DNA of 44,191 nt from NCBI GenBank assembly GCA_025201845.1, contig MU604044.1:2259-46449 (forward strand), written 5' to 3'. Made by a program: the position numbers and the translations under genes. The DNA is from Martensiomyces pterosporus. Its lineage: Eukaryota > Kickxellomycota > Kickxellomycetes > Kickxellales > Kickxellaceae. A model generated the notes under the pieces. That model did not search any database, was not told where the DNA came from, and saw only the letters and a list, made by a program, of their open reading frames with translations. Of the stretch, positions 1 to 10,634 are shown piece by piece; the first letter of the stretch is position 1, and the number at the start of each line of letters is the position of its first letter.

Positions 1-232
1 AGAGCGGCAAGGATGCTTGGCCAGCCTACGAGCTCCACCGCTCTCACACTTGCGTCCCAAACACTGCACGTTGCCAGCACATTATTTTGCATGATGCCGT
101 CACCAATGCACACCAACCTCATCGAAAAGACGCACACCAGAGATTGCTATCCGCCCGCCAAGCTTCAATTTTGTCCATTTGCAAGCAGCATGATATTGAG
201 AAACAAGTGTGAAAAGGAGGGGACAGGCTGCT

Positions 233-961
233 CTACATTCTCGAGATAACGTCCTGGAGCTCGTCCTTTGTGTAGATCTGGAACCCTCCTTCCTTGGTGA
301 CCTTTGCAAGCTGCACATTCGTGTTGCTCAGCTTCTCCTCCATGACCTGCTTCAGCACCTTCAGCGCCAAGACCTCGGCCTCCGCGAGACTAATGTCGCG
401 GTGGTACTGCTCCTGCAGCTCCGTCTGCGCGCCCTCTGAGCCGGCGCCAATAGCCTTGGCCTCATATCTCCAGAACGTCCCCGACGGGTCGGTGTGATAC
501 AGCTGAGGCCCGCGCTCATCCACGCCAGCAATCAGCAGGGCGACGCCAAATGGCCTACTCATCGTGGACTCCTGTCCATCAGCGCCCTCGCCAAATCGCA
601 AAGCCAGGTCGCACACTGCCTGCGTCACACTCCTGACAGGGATGGGCTCGTCGTAGGTGAATGTGTGGTTCTGGGCCTCGACTCGGGCATGCTCGATCAT
701 CGTCCGCGAGTCAGCCGTCAGCCCGGACATGGCGCAGGCGACGTGGGTGTCGATTTCGAGGATCTTTTCGATCGAGTCGGCAACAAGGAGCGGGCTGGTT
801 ACGCGCTTCTCGACGGCGAGGACCACGCCCTGGTCGGTGCGGATGCCGATGGCAGTGGATCCGAGTTTGATGGCCTCGATGGCATACTCGACTTGGAACA
901 GACGGCCCTCGGGCGAGAATGTGTTTACACCGCGATCGTACTCGGAGCGAGTCAGAAACAT
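233..961 (-). CDS. PUP2: 20S proteasome subunit alpha type-5 (Pup2/PSMA5)
   Basis: This 242-residue protein matches the usual length of the alpha5 subunit. The N-terminus carries the proteasome alpha-type signature ([20 protein letters not shown]) followed by [13 protein letters not shown], which is typical of alpha5 rather than the other alpha subunits. Alpha5 is a non-catalytic subunit of the outer ring of the 20S core and helps form the gate and the docking surface for the 19S cap. I chose the ATG directly before FLTRSEYD; the frame stays open 58 codons further upstream, but that stretch does not resemble the family. No intron is needed. The gene lies tail-first at the window start; twinfilin is upstream on the same strand. 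Another proteasome gene, RPN5, lies about 6 kb away. Confidence 0.97.
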   Translation of the reverse strand: MFLTRSEYDRGVNTFSPEGRLFQVEYAIEAIKLGSTAIGIRTDQGVVLAVEKRVTSPLLVADSIEKILEIDTHVACAMSGLTADSRTMIEHARVEAQNHTFTYDEPIPVRSVTQAVCDLALRFGEGADGQESTMSRPFGVALLIAGVDERGPQLYHTDPSGTFWRYEAKAIGAGSEGAQTELQEQYHRDISLAEAEVLALKVLKQVMEEKLSNTNVQLAKVTKEGGFQIYTKDELQDVISRM

Positions 962-1344
962 TGCTGCGATTGGTAAAGAGTAGGCGGGTGCTGTCTCGAA
1001 TGGAAGGCAGGTGAATATGTAAGGAAGGTAGAGCAAATGCTGAAAGCCTGGATGATTAATGTAGATAAATTCAGACCGCGAGCGAGGAAGCAGAAGCTGC
1101 CTGGTACACGTATGCGCACTACAGGCGCACTTCATCGTTCAAGGTGGCCGCGTCACTCAGCCAGAGTGCCCGAAAGAAAAAAGCACGTCCCCTTCGTCCC
1201 CTCCACGCCACTTTGATGTCCCCGCCCACAACCCGCGCAACACAGCGTAGTATACAGACAGTGGTGGGCCATAGATTCATACAACAGACAGATGCAAGAA
1301 CAGAAGCTAATTGAGGCGGCAGGAGCATGCGCACGCCAATGGGT
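962..1344. other. Intergenic: alpha5 promoter and twinfilin 3' end
   Basis: This 383-base gap separates two genes on the minus strand. It must hold the twinfilin 3' untranslated region and the promoter of the alpha5 gene. I see no clear TATA box and no further gene. Confidence 0.6.
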
Positions 1345-2394
1345 TTATTGGGCGCTGCTGGCCGCAGGTTGCGTTCTTGGGCGGCGGCCGGGAGGGGCTG
1401 GGCGCTTGAACTTTGTCTGAGTAGCAGGTGCTCTTGGTGTCGACGACGCATCCCTGTCCTTAGACCTCACTTCATCTTCCAGCGCACTAGCAGCCAGCTC
1501 GCTTCGACTATCCACCTCCAGCTTGACAGCAGGATCAACGCCAAGGCTCTTTGCCGAGACGATCAGGCCATACCTGAACGACGAGTATACCATGCGCTCG
1601 CGGATATTGCTTCCTGCGGGACACGAGTAGATGAACAGGCTGGCATTGCTATCGTACCAGTAAAACGCATACCTGGGCACGTCGTCGGGAAAGCTCTGGG
1701 CAACCTCGTCGTGGGATTGCAGGGAGCCCTTGTGATCCAGAACAACAACCTCGTTTGGTATGTCCAGCGCCAAGAGCACAAAGTTAACCGCCCCTCTAGC
1801 GTACTCCTCAAGGGCCAGCCTAGCCGCGTCTTCCAGCGGAAAGGAAACACCCGAGACATGCGTCTTGCGTGAATCCATCGTAGGCGTGTCAGCCACGGCG
1901 CTTTCAATTTCCTTGACACGCTCCATCTCCTGCTCGCGCTCAGTCAGCGGTGCGCTAGACTCGACGTGGCAGCGGTGCTGGCGATATCCGTCCAAGGAGA
2001 ACTCCTCGCGCGTGGTGCCGTACATGAAGTCGACGAAATACGACTCGCCCAGCATCTTCGTAACCGTGGCCTTTGTTGACGCATAGAGCATTTTGTCGCG
2101 CACTTTGGCGCTGTCAGGAACGAATGTGCCAAAGAGCCACTTGCTGGAGGGCGTTTCGGCACCTGCTTCGGAGTCCAGGCGCACAATTAGGTAGCAGGGC
2201 TCGTCATCTTGAAGAATGCCTGCGACGCGGGCAAAGTCGCTTTCAAAGGAGCCTTGAATTTCGAGCACGTCTGTTGCCTCCAATGACTCGTTGACTATTC
2301 TGACCTTTATGAGGCGGACAGCGCTGCTGCCCAGGGCATCGACGAAGGCTGCTGAAAGGCGGTCAGAGACCCTGATGCCGCTCTGGTGTGCCAT
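1345..2394 (-). CDS. TWF1: Twinfilin, actin monomer-binding protein
   Basis: The 349-residue protein has two ADF/cofilin homology domains, roughly residues 5-140 and 175-310. It begins MAHQSGIRVSD, close to the start of known twinfilins (SGI-x-AS/SD). Other family features are PCYLIVRLDS, VRDKMLYASTKATV and DGYRQH in the first domain and IRERMVYSSFR in the second. The basic tail KFKRPAPPGRRPRT corresponds to the twinfilin tail that binds capping protein and phosphoinositides. Twinfilins sequester ADP-actin monomers and act at filament barbed ends in the cytoplasm. The start is the ATG immediately before AHQSG; 55 further codons upstream are open but look untranslated. The gene is a single exon. 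Confidence 0.93.
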   Translation of the reverse strand: MAHQSGIRVSDRLSAAFVDALGSSAVRLIKVRIVNESLEATDVLEIQGSFESDFARVAGILQDDEPCYLIVRLDSEAGAETPSSKWLFGTFVPDSAKVRDKMLYASTKATVTKMLGESYFVDFMYGTTREEFSLDGYRQHRCHVESSAPLTEREQEMERVKEIESAVADTPTMDSRKTHVSGVSFPLEDAARLALEEYARGAVNFVLLALDIPNEVVVLDHKGSLQSHDEVAQSFPDDVPRYAFYWYDSNASLFIYSCPAGSNIRERMVYSSFRYGLIVSAKSLGVDPAVKLEVDSRSELAASALEDEVRSKDRDASSTPRAPATQTKFKRPAPPGRRPRTQPAASSAQ

Positions 2395-4694
2395 TCTGCT
2401 GTTTGAATTGCTGGATGTGTTCCGATGGGCGTGTGCGTTTGGTGCCCGAGCTGATAGTACAGAAATAAAAGTGGTGCAGGGGACAAGGAGTGCCAGGCGA
2501 GGCAGGGCAAAAGCAGAGCGAGGGGAGAGGCAGATCAAAGCCCCTGGCCAAAACACCACTCCGCCCCACGGAAGGGTGGTGGTGATGTAGCGAAGCGCGG
2601 GATTAGGTCATCGCGTCGTGATCGGATCAGGCGGACATGTATGGATCTAGCGGTAGCGTGGATGCGCGGGTGTGGGCTGAGGTAAACAGGATGTGCTTTG
2701 CAGCGCCTTGGTATTCGCGACATTGCGTGAGGAGATGGCGAGATAGAAGGGCCTGGATACCCAAACGACACCTCTTCACTCTGAAAAGGCTGGCCTGAAC
2801 ACGTGTGGAGGGCTGTTGCCACGGACGGAGTTCATTTCCCGTATTTGAGAACACACGTGCTGGGGGCAGTGGCCAGGCATTCAGGCGAGGCAGTGTGGAG
2901 AGCAAGGGGAATCGCATCTAAAGTTCTCTTGCAAATCGCTAGATGTCTCTTTTTCGTGTGCGACTGCCCGCATATAGATAATATAGTTGATGATGGACAT
3001 GGGGTTTGCTGCTTGCTGCTGTAGCACACTGCGCGAGAGTGCTGCTTGTGTCAACGGGTCGAGGCGGGCTCTCCTTCAGCGCGTTCGTCGTGTGTGCTTT
3101 CGCAGAGCGGGCGTGTGTTTGCCAATCAGGAACTTCAAGGAGCGAAATAAGGAAAAGCCACCCACCAGAATCGAGGCCAGGAACCAAGGGGCGCTGAAAC
3201 GTGCGAGGGATGCGGCCGCTGATTCGAGGCGGTGTTTCGCATTATTCCTGGCTTTGCCAGGGGACGTGACTTCGCCCCCAGTGCTCCCAAGCACACAGCA
3301 CAACGCTCTTCGCCTGTTGGCGGCTTCGCTGATAGAAGGAGAAAGCTCTACTGCCTGAACGATAGGACGAGAGAGCGCATGCTCCCATCCAAGAGCAAGC
3401 CGCCGACCAGCAAGTCCCCCCGCCCCGGCTGCTCTCATAGGCAGGCGGGCAGGGGGGAGGGCTTAGGATGTAGGCTGCGCCTTTTACACGGAGGCTGCTG
3501 GGCCATGCCTTGAGACTTTTCTTTTTCGCATTCATTCTCTTGGTAAAACAGCTATAGTACATTGTCTTCGTTCTGAAGCCCTTGGGCACCCACGCCTTGG
3601 AGATTGTAGATTCGATTGGGCGCAAGCTTGTTAAGCACACTGCCCGAGCCTCAAGAGCCCCTTTTAAGCCAGCACCAGCTATTATTGCTATTGCCTCAAT
3701 CGTAGATATATATAACTGCTTCTCACCCCCATCCTTGCGTTCGCTGTTTCAGCCATACCACGGAGCCAGACCCTATCACCAATAGCGCATGCCTTGCTCC
3801 TCCCCTGCCAACTGGCTGCCTTCTTTCTGCTCTTCCCCTCTGCTTTTCTTTGCCGCTGTTCGACTCCAGCTTGCTGCTTAGTATATCTTCTCTCGTCCTC
3901 ACTCTTCTCTTGCTTTTCCTCGCACCCCCTCTTATTTGCACACTCTGTACATGCGTTACACGGAGAGTTAATACAACCCTTCTATACCCGCTTTTTCCAC
4001 TCTGCACTCCTTTCTGCCTCTCCTCTCTACCCCTTGCCTGCGCGCGCATACACACACGTATACATACACATTAGCACGCCAGAGCTGGTCTGTCGCTGCC
4101 CTCGCCTGCTCACTCGCTCTCTCGTCTATTTATCTCGCTCTTCGCTGCTTCCCGGCAGTCCACGCGCAAAAGGATAATCCATATCAATTTTAAACAGCCC
4201 GAGGGCCTTTTGCTCAATCGGGCCGGAAACCCACAGAGCGAGTGCACGCGAGGAGGAAAGTTGTAATATTGATTCGTATTCGGTGTTGCCAGCACCTCCA
4301 CTTGCTCAAGGCTGAAACGCCCCTGCTCTCGCGGTGCACCCAACTAAAAACAAAAGTGCTTACCGCAAAACAACAACACGCGACGCAGATACTCCCTTCT
4401 CCCCAAAACACCTGCGTCCTCTGCAAAGCAGCTCACCATCCTTCTCGCCACTCGTATCTGCACCCCCAATCGAAACGGGCGTGTGGCATATATAGACACA
4501 CATACGTCAACATATTAAAACGCCCTGTGCATAAAGGTCCAACCGCACGCACCCGCCGCAATCGATTTGGCCCCCACCTCCATTTTAATACCAGGACACG
4601 GCGCCCTCTGTCTACTCTGTCTCCCTCCTCCCTCCCCCCTTCTCGCCACCTCTTCTTCTCTCACGCAAAAACTGGAACGAAGCGAACAAAAAGG
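2395..4694. promoter_or_regulatory. 2.3-kb divergent intergenic region, twinfilin / Pho80-like cyclin
   Basis: I find no supportable gene in this stretch. Toward the cyclin it carries two TATA-like boxes on the plus strand: TATATATAA at about 3706-3714 and a weaker CATATATAG at about 4487-4495. Strongly CT-rich leaders follow (about 3780-4150 and 4600-4680), the usual fungal layout of core promoter plus pyrimidine-rich leader. If the first TATA box is used, the cyclin mRNA has a leader of almost 1 kb, which would fit a regulated cyclin. The left half, about 2400-3650, shows nothing recognisable. Confidence 0.5.
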
Positions 4695-6148
4695 ATGTTT
4701 GACATTGAGCGGACACCGATATCCGAGACAATAGCTCGGATGGCAGCCCTCATAGACTCGGTCATAGCCGCAAACCACCTCACAATAGGCCCGACTGTCA
4801 GCGACATCACTCCGTTCCATAGTCGGGCGGTGCCTGGCATATCCGTGCACGACTACCTGGAGCGGGTGGCGAAATTTGTGTGCCTCGAAAACGACACGCT
4901 GATTGCGATTTTGGTGTACCTGGACCGCATCACAAGGGTTCAGTCACACCGGCCGGCTCTGGCGCCCTCGCCCTACAATATCCACCGCCTGCTTATAACG
5001 GCTATTGTGGTGGCGCACAAATTCAACTCGGATATCTTTTTCAACAACGCCCGGTACTCAAAGGTAGGTTTGGCCCGCTTCCAAACATGTTTTCCCCACC
5101 TATCTTAAATTAAATGCGCCAAACCAAAGAAAACGTGGATGGTGTATATGGCGCCCGTGTTCATCCTGCCCGCTCCGCTTCACTGTTCAGTTTCTTTTTT
5201 TGATGTGTCCTTTGCATATCACAACACGCATCTTTTGTTTATGCGTGCTTATCACTGCATATCCCGCTTTTGGTATATTAGCTAATGGCCACCGAGAATC
5301 CCTCTTTTTGGCTCTGAACGTGTGCTGCGTAATAGGTTGGCGGCGTTCCTCTGGCCGAGATGAACCAGCTGGAGCTTGAGATGCTCTTTCTTGTCCGCTT
5401 TGATCTCAAAATCGATGCCGACGAGCTGCAGCGCATAGGCGACTGGCTTTTGACTAAGCCGCGTGTAAAACTCTCCAATAGACAGCATGTGCCCGTGGGC
5501 ACCCTTTCCCTATACTACGATGAGCAGCTGGCGCTTGCTCGCCACACTGCAAAGCCCAGCGCGCCTCCTGTGCAGTATGCCCACCCCACGCCGGCCCTGC
5601 TTCCCTCGGGCCAAAACGGCGGCGTGTCGTTTCCTCCCCTGGAGCTCTCCTCTTGCGCGCCGCAAAACGTAGATATGTTCCCTCTGTCCTCGTACACCAC
5701 CGGGAGGCAGGCTCCGAGGGACATTCCGCAGCCGCCAAAAGCACGCCAGCAGCAGCAGCACCCCCCTGCTGCAGGAGCCGCCGCCGAACTGACCACGCCG
5801 TCGAGCCTCAACACGCCCTGCAACCCGGCATCGCCCATATGTCGTGGATGCCCCAGCTGCGACATCGACCATGTCGGCATGGGTGCCCTGGAGGACGCGT
5901 ATCGGGCGCAGATTGTCAATATGCAGCCAAACTTCAACGCGGGGCATACTTTTGGGGGGGACGTGGCGTGGAGGGACTCGATGGTGTCGCCCTTCTCGCC
6001 GGTTTCGCCGACCGAGCAGGTTTTTGGCAGCATGGTCAACCAGAAGCGACGGCGCATCCAGCCGATTGGCATCATCCCAGCTGTGGCTGCCCAAAATGTC
6101 GCCCCGGCGGTTGTCAACGGAGGAAACGGTGGTGCTGAGAGCGACTAG
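4695..6148 (+). CDS. Pho80-like cyclin (Pho85-type CDK partner), two exons
   Basis: Exon 1 is 4695-5063 and exon 2 is 5336-6148, giving 393 residues. The 272-base intron runs from GTAGGT to an ATAG acceptor and is phase 0. Across the junction the protein reads YSKVGGVPLAEMNQLELEMLF, the strongly conserved heart of Pho80/Pcl-type cyclins, so the splice is well supported. Upstream, VAHKFNSDIFFNNARYSK is also typical. The cyclin box covers about residues 30-175. The remaining 215 residues are Pro/Gln/Ser-rich and probably disordered. Such cyclins activate Pho85-family kinases in phosphate, glycogen or morphogenesis control; the precise subgroup cannot be told from this sequence. The start is the ATG before FDIERTPISE. 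Confidence 0.92.
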
Positions 6149-6393
6149 CCCCCCTTTCTCTGCTTTCGCATGTACTCTAGATACACTTCCTTTATTTCTC
6201 TCTTTCTGCATACACACCGCTGTGGATACGAAAATAGCTGTTTTTTTGCTCCAAATAAACACCCGCAAAGCGCTTCTAACACTGCAAAACAGGCGGATAA
6301 ATAAAGCCAAGGCCGCTGCAATGGCGATAGGCGAGCGAGGCAGCTGGCGCCTCAAACGTGCCAGCTAAGCATTTGTCTTTCGCAAACGTGTGC

Positions 6394-6879
6394 CTAGTCT
6401 GCCAAGGCCGCCGTGGCCTCTGGGCGATCGATGGCCTTGTACATCCACACATGGGGGCACCCCAGGTCGTCGTAGATGTCGCCCCTGGCCACATATCCGC
6501 ACTTTTCGTAAAACATGCGCTTGTCATATTGGCTCCCCAGCTTTGTCCACGAGCACTCGCGGTACCTGGCGTTGGTAGCCACATACTGCTCGGCATGCTC
6601 CATTAATTTCCGGCCCAGCCCCTTGCCTTGGTATTCCGGCAGAATGACGACACGTCCGATCTTGGCCGCATCGCCGCTGTGGATGATCCGTAGCGTTCCG
6701 ATCACCTTTCCGTCCCTCTTCGCAGGGTCCAAGATCACCAGGTGCGTGGCTTCTGCATCCAGCTCATCCACCTCTTCTTCTAGCGGGAATCCTTGGATGT
6801 CGACGAATACCCTGATACGGACCTGGACTGCCTGCGCGCGCTCGTCGGCGCTGGCTTTGTGTATTGGGTAGCTGTCCAT
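6394..6879 (-). CDS. GNAT-family N-acetyltransferase
   Basis: This 161-residue protein has the GNAT acetyl-CoA-binding motif A, VVILPEYQGKGLGRKLMEHA, at about residues 82-101, including the Q-x-x-G-x-G pyrophosphate loop. The later FYEKCGYV segment is the usual motif B region. The opening VRIRVFVDIQGFPLEEEVDE is typical of small acetyltransferases related to bacterial YjcF/ElaA. The substrate cannot be predicted. The start is the ATG before DSYPIHKA; 51 open codons upstream have no family resemblance. It is transcribed divergently from RPN5 with about 420 bases between the two starts. Confidence 0.85.
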   Translation of the reverse strand: MDSYPIHKASADERAQAVQVRIRVFVDIQGFPLEEEVDELDAEATHLVILDPAKRDGKVIGTLRIIHSGDAAKIGRVVILPEYQGKGLGRKLMEHAEQYVATNARYRECSWTKLGSQYDKRMFYEKCGYVARGDIYDDLGCPHVWMYKAIDRPEATAALAD

Positions 6880-7296
6880 GGCTTGTTCTCTAGTGTGCAG
6901 ATATGGTGTTTTGGTGGGAGGAGCAATGGAGAGAAAGAGCGAGTGGCCTTGATTGCTCATCAGCAGTCGCGGAACTTGGTAGAAATCTCCATGGTAACCT
7001 GGCCATTGGCCATTTCGCTGCTGGTCCTGCACACGGCAGCCAGCGCCAGAGCTTCACTGAACTTGATTTGCTGATTGTGGGGCTTTGAGCTGATCTCCAC
7101 CCTCCTGATCGATCTCCACGCGTACGTCACCCTGCAACGAAGCGTCTGCATGCGCCATGCTGCTGCTCCGCCTTGCGAGCAAATCTGTTTGACTTGTGCT
7201 TGGCCCTTGTTTGCCCTGTGCTCTCCTTATTTCATTTGCAACAGCTATTTCAATTTCACACACAACGAACCCTTCCGCGAGAGTACGCCAGGAGAA
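6880..7296. promoter_or_regulatory. Divergent promoter, GNAT / RPN5
   Basis: This 417-base region drives the acetyltransferase to the left and RPN5 to the right. It contains an ATTGG (inverted CCAAT box) at 7005-7009 within a GGCCATTGGCCATT palindrome. I see no convincing TATA box, which fits a housekeeping promoter, and no obvious Rpn4/PACE element. Confidence 0.4.
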
Positions 7297-8646
7297 ATGG
7301 ATCTCGATTACGCCACGAATGAGCCAAAGATGGAGAAGGACTACTCCGAGTCCGTCAACGCGCTCCTCCCCGAGGTCGAGCAGCTGGCCAAGAGCGGCGA
7401 GCTGAACCAGGCGCTGGAGAAACTGCATGCGCTGGAAAAGAAGACGCGGTCCGCAGCCGACCTCTCCTCGACCAGCCGCCTCCTCGTAAGCGTAGTCGAC
7501 CTTTGCGGGCAGGCACAGGAATGGAGGCTCTTGGAAGACGAGGTAGCCGCGATGGCCAAGAAGCACGGGCAGCTGAAGCAGGCCATCGCAAAGATGGTGC
7601 AAAAGGCCATGGAATTTGTCGACAAGACCCCCGACGAGAAGACCAGGGTTGAGCTGATCGAGGCTCTGAGGACAGTCACTGAGGGCAAGATCCACGTGGA
7701 GGTCGAGAGGGCCAGGCTGACCCGTATGCGCGTGGAGATCTACGAGAAGAATGGGCAGGTTAAGGAGGCGTGCGACACCTTGCAGGAGGTTCAGGTGGAG
7801 ACATTTGGGTCGATGGAGAGGCGCGAGAAGACCGACTTTATCCTGGAGCAGATGCGCTTGTGCTTGGCTAAGCGCGACTATATCAGAATGGCGATTATCA
7901 GCCACAAGATTAACCCAAAGTACTTCCAGCAGCAGGAGACGGAGGACCTGAAGCTGAGGTTCTACCAGCTGATGATCGAGCACGACTTGCACGAGGAGAA
8001 CTTCCTGGAGGTCTGCAGGCACTACAACCATGTGTACCAAACCAAGAGCATCAAGGAGGACGCGGCAAAGTGGCCAGAGGTCCTGCAGAATATGGTGCTT
8101 TATCTGGTCCTCTCCCCCTACGACAACGAGCAGTCGGACATGCTCCATCGCATCAAGGCTGACCACAACCTGGAGAGACTCGAGCTGTGCACCCAGCTGG
8201 TTAAGAGCTTCACCACTAAGGAGCTTACGCGCTGGCCAGCCGTCGAGAGCATCTATGGCCCAGAGTTCCGCAAGACTGCGGTGCTGTCCGCCCAGACTGA
8301 GGGCGGCAACGCGCGGTGGAAGGCCCTGCGCGACCGCGTTATTGAGCACAACATCCGCGTCATCGCTGGCTATTACACTAGAGCCAGCATCTCGCGGCTC
8401 ACAGAGCTCCTGGATCTCCCTGCCGATGACGTAGAGACGTTCTTGTCGAAGGGTGTGGTTGATGGCACCATCTATGCGCGTATCGACCGTCCTGCTGGCA
8501 TTGTCAGCTTTGTCAAGCCCAGGGATGGCGAGGAGCAGCTTAATGAGTGGGCCAGCGACGTTAGCAAGCTGCTGGGTCTGGTTGAAAAGACCACACACCT
8601 GATTGCCAAGGAAGAGATTGTGAACAAGATTGCGCGCGCTATCTAA
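7297..8646 (+). CDS. RPN5: 26S proteasome regulatory subunit Rpn5 (PSMD12)
   Basis: The 449-residue intronless protein is full length for Rpn5/PSMD12. It starts MDLDYATNEPKMEKDYS and then forms helical solenoid repeats. Family features include LEKLHALEKKTR, GKIHVEVERARLT, the YYNHVYQTKSI-like segment and the PCI domain in the last third (about residues 290-430), with TRWPAVESIYGPEF and RVIEHNIRVIAGYYTRASISRL. Rpn5 is a scaffold of the 19S lid next to the deubiquitinase Rpn11; in some fungi it also serves the COP9 signalosome. The ATG at 7297 was chosen because the preceding open frame (74 codons) looks like leader sequence. The opposite strand has a long chance open frame caused by GC-biased codons. 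Confidence 0.97.
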   Translation: MDLDYATNEPKMEKDYSESVNALLPEVEQLAKSGELNQALEKLHALEKKTRSAADLSSTSRLLVSVVDLCGQAQEWRLLEDEVAAMAKKHGQLKQAIAKMVQKAMEFVDKTPDEKTRVELIEALRTVTEGKIHVEVERARLTRMRVEIYEKNGQVKEACDTLQEVQVETFGSMERREKTDFILEQMRLCLAKRDYIRMAIISHKINPKYFQQQETEDLKLRFYQLMIEHDLHEENFLEVCRHYNHVYQTKSIKEDAAKWPEVLQNMVLYLVLSPYDNEQSDMLHRIKADHNLERLELCTQLVKSFTTKELTRWPAVESIYGPEFRKTAVLSAQTEGGNARWKALRDRVIEHNIRVIAGYYTRASISRLTELLDLPADDVETFLSKGVVDGTIYARIDRPAGIVSFVKPRDGEEQLNEWASDVSKLLGLVEKTTHLIAKEEIVNKIARAI

Positions 8647-8810
8647 GAAGCAAGCGCGTTGGTCACAGCAACATATTACAAGCAGCCCGATCTTCCCTGC
8701 CTGGCCTTCGCATATGCATATCTCTTCCTTTACTTTACTTTATACCTGAAACCCCCAGCCTTTTTCGTTCCAAATACTAAAACTCCTCGCTATTTCAGCA
8801 CAAAGGGGGC

Positions 8811-10634
8811 TTATTCTTGCTTGTCCAGGACGCTGCTGGTTCTGTATACCTTCCTGCTGGTCTTGTTCTTTTTCTCTGCGGGGTCAGGCTTGGCTCTGGG
8901 CTCAAACCCGGGTCTAACGGTGATAGACTTGGGAACGTGCGGGAACAAGTCGCCCCAGTTAGCCTTCCTGGAATCCCTGTATGCCTGCTTGTCATGCGAC
9001 TTTGTAAACGTCCACCTTTCGATCTTGCCCTTGCTTGTGCACACATCGACAACAACATGGCCCTTGCGCTTCAGGGGCGGGAGCACAACACGGGGCCACT
9101 CCAACGACTCGGCCGAGAGTCGCTCTGGCGACTTGCGCTCAACTCCGTTAGGAAGGTATTTGTCGGGGTTGGCCTGCGCTACATCGAGGCTGACGGGCTC
9201 GCCGGGCTCAAAGGGCTCAATGGCGGGGCGTGGGCCGCGGCGCATGATGATGTAGGAGTACCGCAGGTCCTCGACATTCGACTTGGCGTGCTTCGTGAGC
9301 ATCGTGTAGGAAGGTCTTTGGGTGCGCTGTGAGAAATGCAGCCACGCCATGGTGTCTTGCGTAGGGTCCGCCAGGTCGTTGGGGACTGGCGCAAACGTGT
9401 GGATCCCCTGAGGCAAGGGCCCTTCATCTGCCGATTCAGCATTGGGGTTCTCTGTTTGTTCCTTGCCCTGGGCACCCAGAGCAAGGAGCTGGTTTCTGGC
9501 CTCAGAGATCATTCGCGCGGCATCCGGAGTGCCGCGGTCCACAAGCACCAGGGTGTCCTTTGTGTGGTTCCATAGAGTTTCCACCGTTGTCTTGCGTACA
9601 GCGTCTGAGGGCAGCTCTGACAGCGTAAATGCCGAGATGACAAGATCCGACTTGGCCCTGGAATCGTTGGGAGCCAAGTACCTGACAAAATCGATGCTCT
9701 TCGCATGCTTGTCTTCGGGTGTAGCATCCACCAGCGACTCTGCGCACTGCAGCATGTCCTCGGAGATATCAATGCCCTGGTACCTCTCAAACTGCGGCCA
9801 GATCTCCTGGGCCGCCCACAGCGCCGTAGCTGGGCCCGATCCAAAGTCGAGGATGTCACGCGGACGGAATCCTGGAAGTCTGTCTGCGAGCTCCGTCAGG
9901 ATATTGAACACCACGCCGTAGGTGGCTGGTGCATAGGATGCCAGGTATGCAGCTGATTCGCGGACACCGTACTCAAGCGTGTGCGGCTTCAGCGGCGTTC
10001 CCGGGCTGACCAGCGAATCAGGGGGCGGGCGCACGCCACGCACCGACACCTCGACTCGTTCGCCTGGCAGCGGTGTAGGCAGCTTCAGATCGCGGTCATC
10101 AAAGTCTTCCTCCTCTTCCTCCATCTCATCGCGCCTCTGCTCAATGGCTGCCCTGCCCTTGCCTTTGCCCTTGGGCGTCGTCTGCCCGGTGGATCTGAGG
10201 GAGTCGGCGATACGGAGGTAGTCGTACCTCAAGTGCTTCTTGTCCTTGGGCTGCAGGTAGGCAGCTATAGCGCTGTTGATATACTCGGGGAGAGCCACCA
10301 TGCCCATGTATTTGCGGCCGAACCGCACCTCGTCTGTGCCGCGCAGAATGGGGCCCGAGGTTCGGATGCTCTCGTCGTAGAGCTCGCGCACGTATTGGTC
10401 CAGGGACTGAAGCGATTGGAGAACCTTGCGGTCGGCCTCGGTTTCGGTGGGTAGCCGTGATATGCGGTCAGAGGCCACGTTGGCAGATGCTGGCACGGGT
10501 GGGTGCTGCCACATGCTCTCGGGCACTTGCTTGCTGCGCAGGCGACTGCTTGTGCTGATCTGCCTTGCTGCTTTGCATGATGCGTTCCTTGTTGGTGCCA
10601 GCGGCCGTAGTGATCCTCGCAGCACTGCCCACAT
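8811..10634 (-). CDS. RSM22: Rsm22/METTL17-type mitochondrial ribosome assembly methyltransferase-like protein
   Basis: This 607-residue protein begins with an Arg/Ser-rich, acid-free stretch (MWAVLRGSLRPLAP...) that looks like a mitochondrial targeting sequence. The SAM-fold motif ILDFGSGPATALWAAQEIWP lies at about residues 260-279. The C-terminal block LPPLKRKGHVVVDVCTSKG, then KQAYRDSRKANWGDLFPH, is diagnostic of Rsm22. The family assists small mitoribosomal subunit maturation. Unusually, the cluster-binding region reads APVPNDLADP (415-424) and WLHFSQR (431-437), where relatives have cysteines (APCPH, CP, CHF). Of the four [4Fe-4S] ligands only the one in VDVC (Cys532) remains. An acidic EEEEEDFDDRD insert lies near residue 180. 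It is a single exon with the ATG start at 10634. Confidence 0.93.
   Translation of the reverse strand: MWAVLRGSLRPLAPTRNASCKAARQISTSSRLRSKQVPESMWQHPPVPASANVASDRISRLPTETEADRKVLQSLQSLDQYVRELYDESIRTSGPILRGTDEVRFGRKYMGMVALPEYINSAIAAYLQPKDKKHLRYDYLRIADSLRSTGQTTPKGKGKGRAAIEQRRDEMEEEEEDFDDRDLKLPTPLPGERVEVSVRGVRPPPDSLVSPGTPLKPHTLEYGVRESAAYLASYAPATYGVVFNILTELADRLPGFRPRDILDFGSGPATALWAAQEIWPQFERYQGIDISEDMLQCAESLVDATPEDKHAKSIDFVRYLAPNDSRAKSDLVISAFTLSELPSDAVRKTTVETLWNHTKDTLVLVDRGTPDAARMISEARNQLLALGAQGKEQTENPNAESADEGPLPQGIHTFAPVPNDLADPTQDTMAWLHFSQRTQRPSYTMLTKHAKSNVEDLRYSYIIMRRGPRPAIEPFEPGEPVSLDVAQANPDKYLPNGVERKSPERLSAESLEWPRVVLPPLKRKGHVVVDVCTSKGKIERWTFTKSHDKQAYRDSRKANWGDLFPHVPKSITVRPGFEPRAKPDPAEKKNKTSRKVYRTSSVLDKQE

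Noticed and set aside
1143..1148. GGTGGC near the alpha5 gene, resembling the start of the yeast proteasome element GGTGGCAAA
   Set aside because: Only six bases match, and no similar site is found before RPN5.
7054..8598. A 514-codon open frame on the strand opposite RPN5
   Set aside because: It is the antisense shadow of a GC-biased conserved gene and has no features of its own.
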